Positions 36,001 to 44,635 of a stretch of DNA of 64,000 nucleotides are shown piece after piece (position 1 is the first letter of the stretch; every line of letters begins with the position of its first letter). Origin of the DNA: Nitrospira sp. (lineage in GTDB: Bacteria; Nitrospirota; Nitrospiria; Nitrospirales; Nitrospiraceae); contig VOPT01000049.1 of assembly GCA_009594865.1 (NCBI GenBank), forward strand, positions 56,145 through 120,144, written 5' to 3'. The notes under the pieces are model-generated. The model saw only the letters and a program-made list of their open reading frames with translations. It was not told the DNA's origin and did not search any database. The position numbers were made by a program, and so were the translations under genes.

Positions 36001-36080
36001 CGTTGTTTCATACGATTGCGTTCCCGACGGGCGGCACCGGCCTGGTGTTTCTGCTGGACTATCTGGCGACGCTCTTCTGA
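33015..36080 (+). CDS. Large membrane protein with extracytoplasmic domain, unknown
   Basis: 1021 residues. One N-terminal span (LIALFFAAVSSLIIYQ) is followed by about 600 extracytoplasmic residues, then a C-terminal membrane region of about seven spans starting TIGLLLLAVGLMFGCAVL and ending GLVFLLDYLATLF. The segment LKKEETTPDGEFKAIGVLGS then DVYDKLMILQALRKNFP...FFTTDLD resembles the lobe of a type I periplasmic binding protein, suggesting a receptor. A cytosolic loop with basic helices (LAKREALDRLKRRLKGL) lies near 930-1000. I know no named family; a sensor, transporter-like or lipid-related role cannot be separated. It precedes a TPR-like gene. Confidence 0.7.
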   Translation: MAESKDDKPKLPLTGLIALFFAAVSSLIIYQAPIKTSRPIDKEAEKSAAVVRDRVQSRLWQDPFEAVATHQQKEKAAGEGKDGHHSSPGLVDGADTTKEPFRFRLMPVFVDGSPYASGVESRLRDRYALVSALGAAGYLPESGESIRYFEWNATANAHTIVPSEWFRPGPGGSKSGQHGKQEAQHILVLWLKEQDLGSKPLHELKRLVHALEREMHATPSDYRVLGPRTSGSLSAMLEELKSTGATPQPVVCPLLSGAEFYSSWATAADPILLGEGAEQPSKKGVEEWFTGGGFRLLRTIGTDDMLAEELVRELQRRKIDLTAPSEIPHIALISEWDTLYGRSLPRTFVAVAKRLAEAPAEPITAQTLAPHLDALRDEQYPSWVHRYSYLAGLDGELPPKDNGKDTGGAKGKPGEKGFGVEPVVEETPVGRSQLDYLRRLVEQLKKEETTPDGEFKAIGVLGSDVYDKLMILQALRKNFPHALFFTTDLDSRLTHSSQLPWTRNLVVASHFGLELDPRIQTPIPPFRDSYQTALFYSVLRAVGHLRDPSAKDQPLSKTDPLVLPGGRQFSAEVLPRLYEVGRHGAVDLSPDPMHQSTALPSIHLVRPDVDPSSGALRPPSVRTIGLLLLAVGLMFGCAVLINSELWALCRRRWGGGLPLGSLLIGLIVAGLLGSAMLDGTGGEPFSFTDGISVWPTTSLRLFAFVLCVIFFTHSWWRLWESDRTLMRRFRLSRLKANIPRPSRSWIGIHRWLPNSSGKADARNLWHEYHRLGAWQERVRRVVPQVMVYGLFGVVLMLQFGFPVMPCRGQACFTLNYIILGVSVVTMTLLMFYVVDATRLCRRLIFIMINTKIEWPSRLLAREAKKLGVDEAYIHEWLGVQFIAKRTQVISTMIYYPFVIVFLMAVARHSYFDRWDFPAGLLAIFTLNALYAFGNGVYLRRSAELAKREALDRLKRRLKGLADEPFFKRKTRGQVERMVEMIERTQEGAFLPFTQHPLFHTIAFPTGGTGLVFLLDYLATLF

Positions 36081-36145
36081 CGGAGGCCGTTGCCGGTTGG
36101 CCGGTTCGATGACCGACAGGGTCGGTTTCAATGGAAGGCGGATCG

Positions 36146-36964
36146 ATGAATAAAAAATCTCCACGCTCCGGTACACAAGGGAAACGGTCGGTGGCCTCGG
36201 CGCCGAGGAATCCCGTTGTCACAACAGGCGGAACAATGGAACAGGCGCAAGCCTTGATCTACCAGGCCTGGGAGTCCACGACCGGCCGGCAAGCGGCGGC
36301 GTTCGCTCGGCAGGCGCTGGAGCTCTGTCCCGATTGCGCGGATGCGTATACGGTGTTGGCTGAAACTCAGGCGCGGTCGGCAGAGGACGCCTGCCTCCTG
36401 TATCAGCAAGGCGTGGACGCCGGACGACGGAGTGTTGGCGAAGCCGTGTTTCTTGAGCAGGCGGGTCACTTCTGGGGATTGATTGAGACCAGGCCGTACA
36501 TGCGCGCGCGTCAAGGTTTAGCCGATTGCTTGTGGGCTCTCGGCCGGAAAGAGGCGTTCATCGCGCATGGCGAAGCCTTGTTGGAACTGAACCCTGATGA
36601 CACCCAAGGCATTCGATACGGGTTGCTGAACCGGTACCTTGCCGTGGGAGATGATGCTGCAGCGGAACGTCTTCTGCGTCGGTATGCGCAGGATTCCTCC
36701 GCCGCATTCCTCTGGAGCCGTGTCTTGCTCGATCTTCGACGGGACGACCAGGTCGCGGCAAGGGAGAATTTGCGAGCGGCGATGGACGGCAATCCCCATG
36801 TGGTCGACTTGTTCAGCGGGAAGCGAAGCCCGCCGGCCCGGCTGCCGGAACGATTCATTCCGGGAGACCGGCATGAGGCGGCCCTGTATTTTGCTGGATC
36901 CGCCGAGGCCTGGCTCGCTTCATCGGATGCGATGGAATGGCTGATGGAGCAATTGACGGAGTGA
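36146..36964 (+). CDS. TPR-like protein (ST7-type repeat), cytosolic
   Basis: 272 residues from the ATG at 36146. Repeats of paired helices, e.g. AAAFARQALELCPDCADAYT, ARSAEDACLLYQQGVDAGR and ARQGLADCLWALGRKEAFI, then AHGEALLELNPDD. This fits the TPR proteins related to human ST7 domains. No signal or membrane span. A lone CXXC (CPDC) lies in repeat one. Downstream of the 1021-residue membrane protein with a 65-base gap, same strand. Confidence 0.75.
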   Translation: MNKKSPRSGTQGKRSVASAPRNPVVTTGGTMEQAQALIYQAWESTTGRQAAAFARQALELCPDCADAYTVLAETQARSAEDACLLYQQGVDAGRRSVGEAVFLEQAGHFWGLIETRPYMRARQGLADCLWALGRKEAFIAHGEALLELNPDDTQGIRYGLLNRYLAVGDDAAAERLLRRYAQDSSAAFLWSRVLLDLRRDDQVAARENLRAAMDGNPHVVDLFSGKRSPPARLPERFIPGDRHEAALYFAGSAEAWLASSDAMEWLMEQLTE

Positions 36965-37244
36965 TCGCGGAGCGTAGACCTCGTGCCAACATTTCGCTTT
37001 CTTCGAGCGGCCTCATCCTTGCTTCGTCTGCACAGACCTGATAGAGTTCACTCGTTCGCGTAAGGCCTTCCATGCCGAGGGCTGCAGCCTTCCGATGGAC
37101 GACGTCTTACGCGATTGTTGTTTGTGCCTACTGCCGCGCCGTTTCTGCTGAGCACACCGCCGAAGGTTGTTTTCCTCCGTCGTTCGCATCGCCAGCCCGT
37201 CACAGCCGTGGGATCGTGTTATTACCCGTACTAGAGGTGTTTCC
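36965..37244. other. Intergenic region
   Basis: 280 bases with no convincing gene in either strand; open frames here are short and without ribosome sites. Presumably the leader of the membrane gene that follows. Confidence 0.4.
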
Positions 37245-38237
37245 GTGTTTCGCCAATTCAATTCCATTCTCAGGGCCTGTCTCCGCCATGCGACAGGCAG
37301 CCTATCTCACATGGTCATCGTCGCGATGAGCGCAGGCATTGCGCTGCTTCTACCGGTCGGAGCCAGGCAGTTGCTGTCGTTCTGGTCACGTGTGGAACAG
37401 AACCCGGTGTCACTGGTGGTGGCCGAAATGACGACCGCCGTGCTGTTCATTGCCGCCTTCACCTATCTCCATCGTAGTCGGCAGGATCGAATGCTCGCCC
37501 AAACCGCGCTTGGGGCTGGCCTGGTTTCATTTTTCCCGCGGCCCGGTGAAAATGCCCGCCGGCGCATTCAAACCTTGAAAGACGAGCAGGGCAACGGCCG
37601 TTCAGTAATGGTCATCGGATCCAGCGGAACCGGAACGCTGGTCGATCAGGTCGGGGATCTGTCGTCCATCCTCGACACCTGCCTGGAGGCCAAGATCCTC
37701 CTGGTGAATCCCTTTGATACGCAGGCGCGCACGCGTATCCAGGCCTTGGCGCATCCCGCATCCCCTTATCCGACCTTTCGGGAAGAGGTCCGCCAGAGCA
37801 TCGCGCTGCTCAAGCGTCTGAAAGCCATCGGCAAGGTGGTGAAGTTGAAGTTGTATGCTGATGCGCCGTTGGTCAAACTGGTCATCTGGGGTGACTATCT
37901 ATGGTTGCAGCATTATCATGCCAATCTGGAACGTCAGACCATGCCCGAATATGTCCTGCAACGAAACCGCAAGGAGCAGGGCCTCTATACCTTCTATGCC
38001 CAGTACTTCCTGCAACGGTGGGAGAGTCCTGAGTTGCCGGAGTACGATCTGGATACCGACGAACTGGTGTATCGCAGCCGAACCGGTCAGGAGATCCGGC
38101 GGGAGCCAGTCGAGATCGGGGTTGGTGGAGCGACGGGACCTTCCGTCGATGTCGCCCATCACGATGCTCACGAGGCCTTTCGATTGCTGCATGCGCCGGG
38201 CCCGTACATGCCGGTTCGCGGATACGACGTCGAGTAG
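37245..38237 (+). CDS. Membrane protein of unknown family
   Basis: About 330 residues from a GTG at 37245 (GAGGTG upstream; ATG at 37311 is the alternative). Two N-terminal spans (VIVAMSAGIALLLPVGA and MTTAVLFIAAFTYL) precede a cytosolic domain with a Rossmann-like VMVIGSSGTGTLVDQVGDL, KILLVNPFDTQARTRI, KLKLYADAPLVKLVIWGDYL and WLQHYHANLE. The domain recalls phospholipase-D-like or PLD-related sensor folds, but no HKD motif is present. The stop lies in a hairpin loop. Function unknown. Confidence 0.65.
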   Translation: MFRQFNSILRACLRHATGSLSHMVIVAMSAGIALLLPVGARQLLSFWSRVEQNPVSLVVAEMTTAVLFIAAFTYLHRSRQDRMLAQTALGAGLVSFFPRPGENARRRIQTLKDEQGNGRSVMVIGSSGTGTLVDQVGDLSSILDTCLEAKILLVNPFDTQARTRIQALAHPASPYPTFREEVRQSIALLKRLKAIGKVVKLKLYADAPLVKLVIWGDYLWLQHYHANLERQTMPEYVLQRNRKEQGLYTFYAQYFLQRWESPELPEYDLDTDELVYRSRTGQEIRREPVEIGVGGATGPSVDVAHHDAHEAFRLLHAPGPYMPVRGYDVE

Positions 38238-38249
38238 GCCGTATCCGCG
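38217..38249 (+). terminator. Hairpin enclosing a stop codon, followed by T-run
   Basis: CGCGGATAC (38217-38225) and GTATCCGCG (38241-38249) form a perfect 9-bp stem; the 15-base loop contains the TAG of the preceding gene. A TTTTTT run follows about 15 bases later, so it may act as an intrinsic terminator, though the T-run is farther than usual. Confidence 0.5.
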
Positions 38250-38347
38250 TCAGAGGTTTGATCGTTTTTTCCGGTACAATGGCTGCATGTGTCGTTGTAC
38301 GATGACGGTCGTGTGGAGGCAGGAATCCAGGGATGGAGCGACGAGCG

Positions 38348-39532
38348 ATGAATGATGCAGTGGAGCGACGTACAGCCGCCTCAATGACGGCTGTGTTTTC
38401 GTATGGCTTCCGGCCGTTCTTTCTCGGCGCCGCCTGCTTTGCTGGCCTGGCTGTGCCTGCTTGGATCGTGATGTTGTCGCTGGGGATTGGTTCAACTGCT
38501 CTGGCTGCGCCTCGCGAATGGCATGTGCACGAGATGTTGTTCGGATTTCTGCCGGCGGTGATTACCGGGTTTGTGCTGACGGCGGTCCCTAACTGGACGG
38601 ATCGTCCCGCCATCCAGGGACGGGAATTGGCGCGCCTTTTCGGCCTGTGGCTTGCGGGCCGTGTGCTGCTGGCATGGCCATTGGTGCCGCCGGTCTTCGC
38701 GGCCGTCGTCGATACGGCCTATCTGCTGGTGTTGGCAGGCATCCTGTGGCGCGAGATCGCAGGGGGGAAAAGCTGGAATCATGCACCGATCGGCGTCCTG
38801 CTCAGTTGCTACGCGGTCACGAATATGCTCTTTCATGTGTTCGCGCTCAATGGCACCGCGACTGATTTACCCGAGCGCCTGGCGTTGGGGTTGGACATGA
38901 CATTGCTGGCCTTCATCGGCGGACGCGTGACGCCGAATTTTACGCGCGAGTTTCTGGTTCAGGCACGCAGGCCGGAGAAGCCGGCGCGGTTTACTCATCT
39001 TGATCTGGCGGCGATCGGAATGGTCGCGGTCGCCTCAACGATCTGGGCGATGTTTTCCCAGGGCGCCGTGGCCGGATGGTTCTTGATCTTCGCCGGCCTC
39101 CTCAATCTCATTCGAGTGTCGCGGTGGTATGGCTGGTTCGCATGGCGGGAGCCGCTGGTGTTTGTGTTGCACTGGGGTTATGCGTGGCTTGTGCTGGCGC
39201 TCATTCTGCTCGGGTGCGCCGCGCTCGGCGTGGGCCTGCCGAAGGAAGATGCGGTGCACGCCCTGACCACGGGGGCAGTGGGTGTCATGACCTTGGGCAT
39301 TATGACCCGCGCAAGTTTGGGGCATACGGGACGCCAGCGGCATGCGGACCCAGCGACAGTCGCCATGTATATCCTGGTCATCTGCGGGGCGATCCTCCGG
39401 GTGTTCGGGGCGGGTATCGGTCTGCCGACCGGTTTCGTACTCGGTGCTGCCGCGTTCTGTTGGAGCGGCGCGTATCTCCTGTTCGCGATGGTCTATGGTC
39501 CGTACCTGCTGCGACCGAGTCTGGAAGAGTAG
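38348..39532 (+). CDS. nnrS: NnrS family membrane protein
   Basis: NnrS proteins are heme- and copper-containing membrane proteins linked to nitric oxide response and NO-stress resistance. The 394-residue protein has about twelve membrane spans, with family motifs YGFRPFFL, WHVHEMLFGF, FIGGRVTPNFTR, a late TTGAVGVMTLGIMTRASLGHTGR and several conserved His. The ATG at 38348 has GGAG nine bases ahead. Consistent with nitrogen-oxide metabolism in the host. Confidence 0.93.
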   Translation: MNDAVERRTAASMTAVFSYGFRPFFLGAACFAGLAVPAWIVMLSLGIGSTALAAPREWHVHEMLFGFLPAVITGFVLTAVPNWTDRPAIQGRELARLFGLWLAGRVLLAWPLVPPVFAAVVDTAYLLVLAGILWREIAGGKSWNHAPIGVLLSCYAVTNMLFHVFALNGTATDLPERLALGLDMTLLAFIGGRVTPNFTREFLVQARRPEKPARFTHLDLAAIGMVAVASTIWAMFSQGAVAGWFLIFAGLLNLIRVSRWYGWFAWREPLVFVLHWGYAWLVLALILLGCAALGVGLPKEDAVHALTTGAVGVMTLGIMTRASLGHTGRQRHADPATVAMYILVICGAILRVFGAGIGLPTGFVLGAAAFCWSGAYLLFAMVYGPYLLRPSLEE

Positions 39533-39588
39533 GGAACGGCGGATCGCTTGGCAGTGATGCCGTCAGGCCTCCTGATCGACTCGTGTGG

Positions 39589-40362
39589 TTACTCTCTTCC
39601 GTGCGGACGCCAACTCTCCTCGAGCCCTGACGCCGCGACCAGACGGCAATAAAACGCATCCGCGAGGGGCTGCAAGTTCACGCAGTCGGCTTCGTTGTAT
39701 GCGAGCAAGAGATCCCGAGCTCCCACATCGCGTTGGTGCCGCCACCGGTTCCATTGCCGGACGGCATCGTCTCCCGAAAATCCTTGGATTGCCGGGATGC
39801 GACTGATGCCTGTCTGGCGTTCAATGGCTTTGAGTCCTCCACGAAACCCCAATTGTCGCCCGATGCCACAGAGATCGATGTGGGGCTGGTCGAAGGCCAG
39901 GTCTGAAAAATGCGCGCGCAACATCGGAAGATCAAACGTCGAGCCACAGAAGGTGACCAGCAGAGCGTACTGTGACAATTCTTCTCTCAGCCGAAGCAGG
40001 CTCAGCGACTCGTTTTTGATGAGCGCGGTGTAGCGTCCCCGGCCATACAAACCGACTACCGTGATCTGTCCGAACGAGTCGGTCTCGATATCGAGATAGA
40101 GCGCCCGTTCCCGTAACCATTCATACAACCGCCACTGGTGACGAGCCGCCAGGGTTTTCGCAAAGTAACGGCTATCCTGTTGTTCGAGCCGTTCCTGCGC
40201 CTCTCTGATCCGGCCGTCGAAGAGAGCCTTTCGGCCGGTACTGAGTCCGCCTATGTCTCGCGTCGATAGAAAGTGATCCCACGTGGAGACGCCTTGGCTC
40301 CAGAACCGTTGTTCTGTTCGCAAGCCGACTCCGGGCAAGAGGCAGAAGCTGGACGTGATCAT
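39589..40362 (-). CDS. YprB-like RNase H-fold 3'-5' exonuclease
   Basis: About 257 residues from the ATG at 40362. The RNase H-like exonuclease motifs are LYLDIETDSFGQI (DxE), an ExoII-type FCGSTFDLPMLRAHF, and a C-terminal YNEADCVNLQPL (Asp). YprB-domain proteins are predicted single-strand nucleases. It is third in a minus-strand series after the OmpA and coiled-coil genes, with an 88-base gap. The upstream ATG at 40413 would add hydrophobic residues of doubtful meaning. Confidence 0.85.
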   Translation of the reverse strand: MITSSFCLLPGVGLRTEQRFWSQGVSTWDHFLSTRDIGGLSTGRKALFDGRIREAQERLEQQDSRYFAKTLAARHQWRLYEWLRERALYLDIETDSFGQITVVGLYGRGRYTALIKNESLSLLRLREELSQYALLVTFCGSTFDLPMLRAHFSDLAFDQPHIDLCGIGRQLGFRGGLKAIERQTGISRIPAIQGFSGDDAVRQWNRWRHQRDVGARDLLLAYNEADCVNLQPLADAFYCRLVAASGLEESWRPHGRE

Positions 40363-40450
40363 GACGATTATCCGGACGGATCGACAGAACGTGCGGCGAA
40401 GGAGCGGGTGCAACAGCGAGGAGGGGAGCGGGCGGCCCGGTCAGGACGGA

Positions 40451-41701
40451 CTACAGTTCCTCACCGTATTTCAGAAAGTGTTGTTCCTTGGCGCCGGCGA
40501 TCCAATTGTCGTGGCGGATGCGATCCGGGAACGTGTTGAGTTCCGAGGCCATATGTTCGACGTCTTGATCCTTCCATTCGGCGATCTGACGAAACGTGAA
40601 CATGCCCATGCGATTCAAGACGCGTTCCATCACCGGTCCGATGCCGTGAATCTGCTTGAGATCGTCTTTCTGGGCGACTCGTGATTTTCCGGCAGGGCGT
40701 GCGACAGTTGAAGCGCTGTGCGAGCCGGTTTCGGCGGGGCTGGTCGATTTGGCTTGCGCCTGGTGCCGCTGGGCGACGCGATATTCGACCAGCCGCTTGC
40801 GCAGCGCGCCGATTTCTTCTTCCCGTTCACTGACGTCCATCACCCGGCGTTCCTCCGCTTCGCGGAGTTGAAGCTCTTTTTTTTCCACCTCACCCCGGAA
40901 CACTTCCAGTTCTTCTACTGTGGTCCGGAGACGTTGTATATCCTGATCCCGCTGTTGCAGCGTTTCGGTGAAGCGCGTGAGGTCTTCTTGGTTTTGTGTT
41001 CGCAGGCGAGCGAGTTCCGATTCCATCTCACCGATGTGTGCCTGGTGCCGGACCAGTTCCTGTTCCTTCGCCTGGATCGTGGCAGAGGCGCGCGCGTGAT
41101 CCTGTTCGAATTCGCGCTCCAATCGCCGGGCTCGTTCCTGGAAGGGTTCCAGTTCTTCGGTGCGCGCTCGCAGCCGGGCGATTTCGGCATCTTTCGGCGC
41201 GAGTTGCTCCACCCAGGTTTTCAGCGTGGCGATCTCCTGATCCCGGCTGACCAAGACGTCTTCCGCATTTTCCATCTGCGCCTGCATCTCGGCGAAGCCG
41301 GCCTGTTGGGCCTTGAACTTGTTTTCGGCAACCTCGACTTCCCGACGAAGCGTATCCCGTTCGCGCTCGGCGGCATGGAGGTGCACGCCTTTTTCCCGGA
41401 GTTCGGTTTGCAGCGTCGAGATTTGTTCGACCTTCGTGGCCAGATCGGCGGTCAAATCTTTAAGCGCCGCTTCGGAGGTGATCATCTTCCCTTCCAGCAT
41501 CTGGACGGCGGAGGTGCGCACTTTTAGTTCATGGTTCAGGGTGTCCAATTCATGTTCGCGGCCGCGGAGTCGGGTGGCAATTTCGGACAACTGCTGGCGT
41601 TTCTCCGACGTGGCGAAACTGCGCAGCAGCCACCCCATGAGGAGGCCGATGGTCGCCGCCACCAGCAAGCATCCGATCATTTGCAGAATGAAGGCTCCCA
41701 T
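40451..41701 (-). CDS. Membrane-anchored coiled-coil protein with helix-hairpin-helix end
   Basis: 416 residues. An N-terminal span (ILQMIGCLLVAATIGLLMGW) is followed by a coiled coil of about 270 residues (roughly 35-310), an Ala/Ser-rich linker, then a C-terminal domain LKQIHGIGPVMERVLNRMGM...RQIAEWKDQDV, a helix-hairpin-helix of the type seen in predicted DNA- or RNA-binding Nitrospira and proteobacterial proteins. Four bases after the OmpA stop. A tether between envelope and nucleoid or ribosome is one reading; structural envelope role is another. Confidence 0.75.
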   Translation of the reverse strand: MGAFILQMIGCLLVAATIGLLMGWLLRSFATSEKRQQLSEIATRLRGREHELDTLNHELKVRTSAVQMLEGKMITSEAALKDLTADLATKVEQISTLQTELREKGVHLHAAERERDTLRREVEVAENKFKAQQAGFAEMQAQMENAEDVLVSRDQEIATLKTWVEQLAPKDAEIARLRARTEELEPFQERARRLEREFEQDHARASATIQAKEQELVRHQAHIGEMESELARLRTQNQEDLTRFTETLQQRDQDIQRLRTTVEELEVFRGEVEKKELQLREAEERRVMDVSEREEEIGALRKRLVEYRVAQRHQAQAKSTSPAETGSHSASTVARPAGKSRVAQKDDLKQIHGIGPVMERVLNRMGMFTFRQIAEWKDQDVEHMASELNTFPDRIRHDNWIAGAKEQHFLKYGEEL

Positions 41702-41705
41702 ACGT

Positions 41706-42617
41706 TCACCGTTCCTCTTTCACACGAAATTCAATCCGCCGGTTCTTTTTGGATGCCGCGCGCGTCCGGTCTTGGCTCAGGGGGCGGGAGGCGCCATATC
41801 CGACGGCAGTCAATCGATTGGTCACGCCATGATCGGCCAGATATTGCCGCACCGACTCGGCTCGCGTCCGGCTCAGCTGGAGATTGTAGTCGGGGTCGCC
41901 ATAGGAATCGGTATGGCCGCCGATTTCGATGACGGCTTCGGACGAGCGCTTGAGCGCGGGAATGACCTTATCGACAACCGCTCGTCCCTTAGGGGTCAGC
42001 ACGGCGCTGTTGCTCTCAAACGCGATATGTTCTCCACGCACGATCTCATCCAAGCTTGCCTGCACTTGCGCACGAGACGCGTGCGCCATCGGAGGGGTGA
42101 CGGTCAGCGTCGGCGTCGGCGCGGATGACGGGGAGGCGGGGACGGCCGAGGCGACGGTCACCTGGTCCTGCACGTGCATCGACGTGCCGAGCAGCGAGCT
42201 CATCTCATGCACGAGTTTCGTTTTGGCGTCCGCGTTCGCGGCTGCGCCTTTGACGGTCGCCGTTTGACCGGAGACCGTCAGACTGGCCTGGTGTTGATGG
42301 AGAGTGGCCACCTGTGTCAGCAAGGCAGGCACGGCGGCTTCCCATGCCGCGGCTCCGCCTTCTTCCAGAACGTCGAGATTGTCGGTGACACGCAACTTGA
42401 GGCTCTTGGCGAGTTCCTGTGCGCGCGTGACGGCGGCCTGTTTGGCCTCTTCGCTTCCGATTGCGCCGGAGAGCGTGAGGTGGCCGTTTTCAAGATGGGC
42501 ACTGAATGAGGGATGCCCCGTGGCCGACGACGTCACCGGCAGGTGTCGAGGGATACAGATGAGCGCCAGTAATGTGAGTGCAAACAGTCCTACGCCGAAA
42601 ATAATTCCGCGCGACAT
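41706..42617 (-). CDS. OmpA-family protein with BON-like domains
   Basis: 303 residues. An N-terminal anchor (IIFGVGLFALTLLALICIP) precedes two BON-type repeats (LENGHLTLSGAIGSEEAK... and ASLTVSGQTATVKGAAANADAK), a Pro/Ala-rich linker, and a C-terminal OmpA peptidoglycan-binding domain: HIAFESNSAVLTPKG, IEIGGHTDSYGDPDYN LQLSRTRAESVRQ and NRRIEF. This layout occurs in peptidoglycan-linked lipid-binding envelope proteins. Cotranscribed with the coiled-coil protein. Confidence 0.88.
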   Translation of the reverse strand: MSRGIIFGVGLFALTLLALICIPRHLPVTSSATGHPSFSAHLENGHLTLSGAIGSEEAKQAAVTRAQELAKSLKLRVTDNLDVLEEGGAAAWEAAVPALLTQVATLHQHQASLTVSGQTATVKGAAANADAKTKLVHEMSSLLGTSMHVQDQVTVASAVPASPSSAPTPTLTVTPPMAHASRAQVQASLDEIVRGEHIAFESNSAVLTPKGRAVVDKVIPALKRSSEAVIEIGGHTDSYGDPDYNLQLSRTRAESVRQYLADHGVTNRLTAVGYGASRPLSQDRTRAASKKNRRIEFRVKEER

Positions 42618-42962
42618 GCGCCAGCCCTTATCGCCTCAGGGACGAGGCCTCGCTGCGGCGTCGTGCGCCACAGGAAGTGGTGTGGTTGAAGACTTCGCGT
42701 GTTACTTGATTTCCTAATTGTGCAGCGCCAGGCTGCCGTATCACGAATTGCGAAGGGTATCACATCGCTGGGGCTCATGCTAGCCTGGATTGTTGGTGAC
42801 GGCGCTGGTCCTGATGCACGCATCGGATTCCGAGACAGCGCCGAGGTGGTGATGCCGTGCTCGATCGGCTTGCAGTGGCGTCAAGGCATCTGCTATTGTC
42901 ACGGCGTTTTTTCGTCCAATGTGATCCCACCCACACGATATCCATAGTTGAAGGAGTTCATC
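42618..42962. other. Intergenic region before purH
   Basis: 345 bases between divergent ompA-like and purH genes. Only the promoter candidate at 42870-42899 was found; no small gene is supported. Confidence 0.5.
42870..42899 (+). promoter_or_regulatory. Candidate sigma70 promoter for purH
   Basis: TTGCAG (42870-42875) and TATTGT (42894-42899), spaced 18 bases, about 64 bases before the purH start. Hexamers are four and five of six matches to consensus-like elements; no experimental support. Confidence 0.35.
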
Positions 42963-44516
42963 ATGGCCAGCATTGCGCGGGCACTGATCAGTGTTTCTGA
43001 CAAGACCGGAGTTGTTGAGATGGCCAAAAGGCTGGCAGCCCTAGGCGCGGAAATATTGTCCACGGGCGGAACCGCCAAAGCCTTGCGTGATGCGGGTGTC
43101 GCGGTCACGGATGTGGCCGCCTACACGGGGTCGCCCGAGATTCTCGATGGCCGGGTCAAAACCTTACACCCGAAAATTCATGGCGGCTTACTGGGGCGTC
43201 GCGGTGTGCCCGACCACGTCAAGCAGATGCAACAGCACGGCATCGGCAACATCGATGTCGTCGTCGTGAATCTGTATCCCTTCGAATCGACGATCGCCAA
43301 ACCCAATTGTCCGTTCGAGGAGGCGATCGAGAATATCGACATCGGCGGTCCCTCCATGTTGCGCTCCGCCGCCAAGAACCATGAGGATGTACTCGTCGTG
43401 GTCGACCCCTCTGATTACACACGCGTGCTGGAGGCGGTGAAGGCCGGGTCCGTCACGCCGGCGTTGCGCCGCGAACTGGCTATGAAGGTGTTTCAGCACA
43501 CGGCGCGGTATGACAGTCTGATCGCCGGCTATCTCGAAAAGCAGGTGCAGGGGAGCGAGGTCAAGTTTCCCGCCATGCTGTCGCTGCAGTTCGAGCGGGT
43601 GGAGACGCTGCGTTATGGGGAGAACCCGCACCAGCAGGGAGCCTTCTACCGTGAATTGCACGCGAAGGAGCCGGCGGTGTCGCGCGGCAAGATCCTGCAC
43701 GGCAAGGCCATGTCCTATAATAATTTCCTGGATGCCAACTCCGCGCTCGAACTGGTCAAGGAGTTCGATCAGACGGCAGTAGCCATCATCAAGCACAACA
43801 ATCCCTGCGGCTGTGCGCTCGGGGCGACGCCGGTTGAGGCCTATGTGAAAGCGCGTGCGACCGATCCCGTCTCCGCGTTCGGTGGGGTGCTTGCCTTCAA
43901 CCGCCCGGTGGATCTGGCCGCGGCGAAAGAAATCACCTCGACCTTCGTGGAAGTGGTCATCGCGCCGGCATTTACCGAGGACGCCTTGGCCGAACTCAAG
44001 CGGAAGAAGGATCTCCGGTTGCTGGATGTGGGACCGCTCAGCAAGGCGACGGCTGAAGGGTATGATCTGAAGAAGCTGGTCGGCGGGCTGATCGTGCAGG
44101 ACCGGGACCTTGGTGTGATCAAGGACATCAAGGCCCTGGCGGTGCCGACGGTGCGCAAACCGACCGAAGAGGAATATGCGGCCTGCGCCTTCGCCTGGGT
44201 CGTGTGTAAACACGTGAAGTCGAACGCCATCATTTACGGACGTCCCGGTGAAATCGTGGGCATCGGTGCCGGACAGATGAGCCGCGTCGATTCGGTGAAG
44301 CTGGCGGCCATGAAAGCGCAGTCGTCTGTGAAGGGATGCGTGATGGCCTCCGATGCGTTCTTTCCGTTCCGCGACGGCATTGACGCGGCGGCAGAGGCTG
44401 GCATCACCTGCGTGATTCAGCCCGGCGGATCCATCCGTGACCCTGAGGTGACGAAGGCGGTGGATGAGCATGGGATGGCGATGATTCTGACGGGCATGCG
44501 CCACTTCCGCCATTGA
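42963..44516 (+). CDS. purH: Bifunctional AICAR transformylase/IMP cyclohydrolase
   Basis: Catalyses the last two steps of IMP synthesis. The 517-residue protein has the N-terminal cyclohydrolase (MGS-like) part with [23 protein letters not shown], and the C-terminal transformylase with KHNNPCGCA (Lys-His pair), RVDSVKLAA and [11 protein letters not shown]. The start at 42963 follows AAGGAG; 42948 is an upstream in-frame ATG. purH-purD is a frequent pair and here continues across a 210-base gap holding a palindrome. Confidence 0.97.
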   Translation: MASIARALISVSDKTGVVEMAKRLAALGAEILSTGGTAKALRDAGVAVTDVAAYTGSPEILDGRVKTLHPKIHGGLLGRRGVPDHVKQMQQHGIGNIDVVVVNLYPFESTIAKPNCPFEEAIENIDIGGPSMLRSAAKNHEDVLVVVDPSDYTRVLEAVKAGSVTPALRRELAMKVFQHTARYDSLIAGYLEKQVQGSEVKFPAMLSLQFERVETLRYGENPHQQGAFYRELHAKEPAVSRGKILHGKAMSYNNFLDANSALELVKEFDQTAVAIIKHNNPCGCALGATPVEAYVKARATDPVSAFGGVLAFNRPVDLAAAKEITSTFVEVVIAPAFTEDALAELKRKKDLRLLDVGPLSKATAEGYDLKKLVGGLIVQDRDLGVIKDIKALAVPTVRKPTEEEYAACAFAWVVCKHVKSNAIIYGRPGEIVGIGAGQMSRVDSVKLAAMKAQSSVKGCVMASDAFFPFRDGIDAAAEAGITCVIQPGGSIRDPEVTKAVDEHGMAMILTGMRHFRH

Positions 44517-44520
44517 GGCG

Positions 44521-44635
44521 CGTTGAAACGGGCCTCCAACTTCGTTCTCGGTTCGAAAAAATCCTCAACGTAGCCAGCAGGCTACGTCTCCGGTTTTTTC
44601 TCGCCTGCGGCCTCGTTGGGCGACCCGTTTGAACG
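44521..44635. repeat. 115-bp imperfect palindromic element
   Basis: Nested inverted repeats centred at 44578: outer CGTTGAAACGGG/CCCGTTTGAACG (11 of 12), middle CCAAC/GTTGG region with GAAAAAA/TTTTTTC, inner CGTAGCC-AGCA-GGCTACG. It begins five bases after the purH stop. This resembles REP or MITE-like intergenic repeats; no other copy is in the window. Confidence 0.8.
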
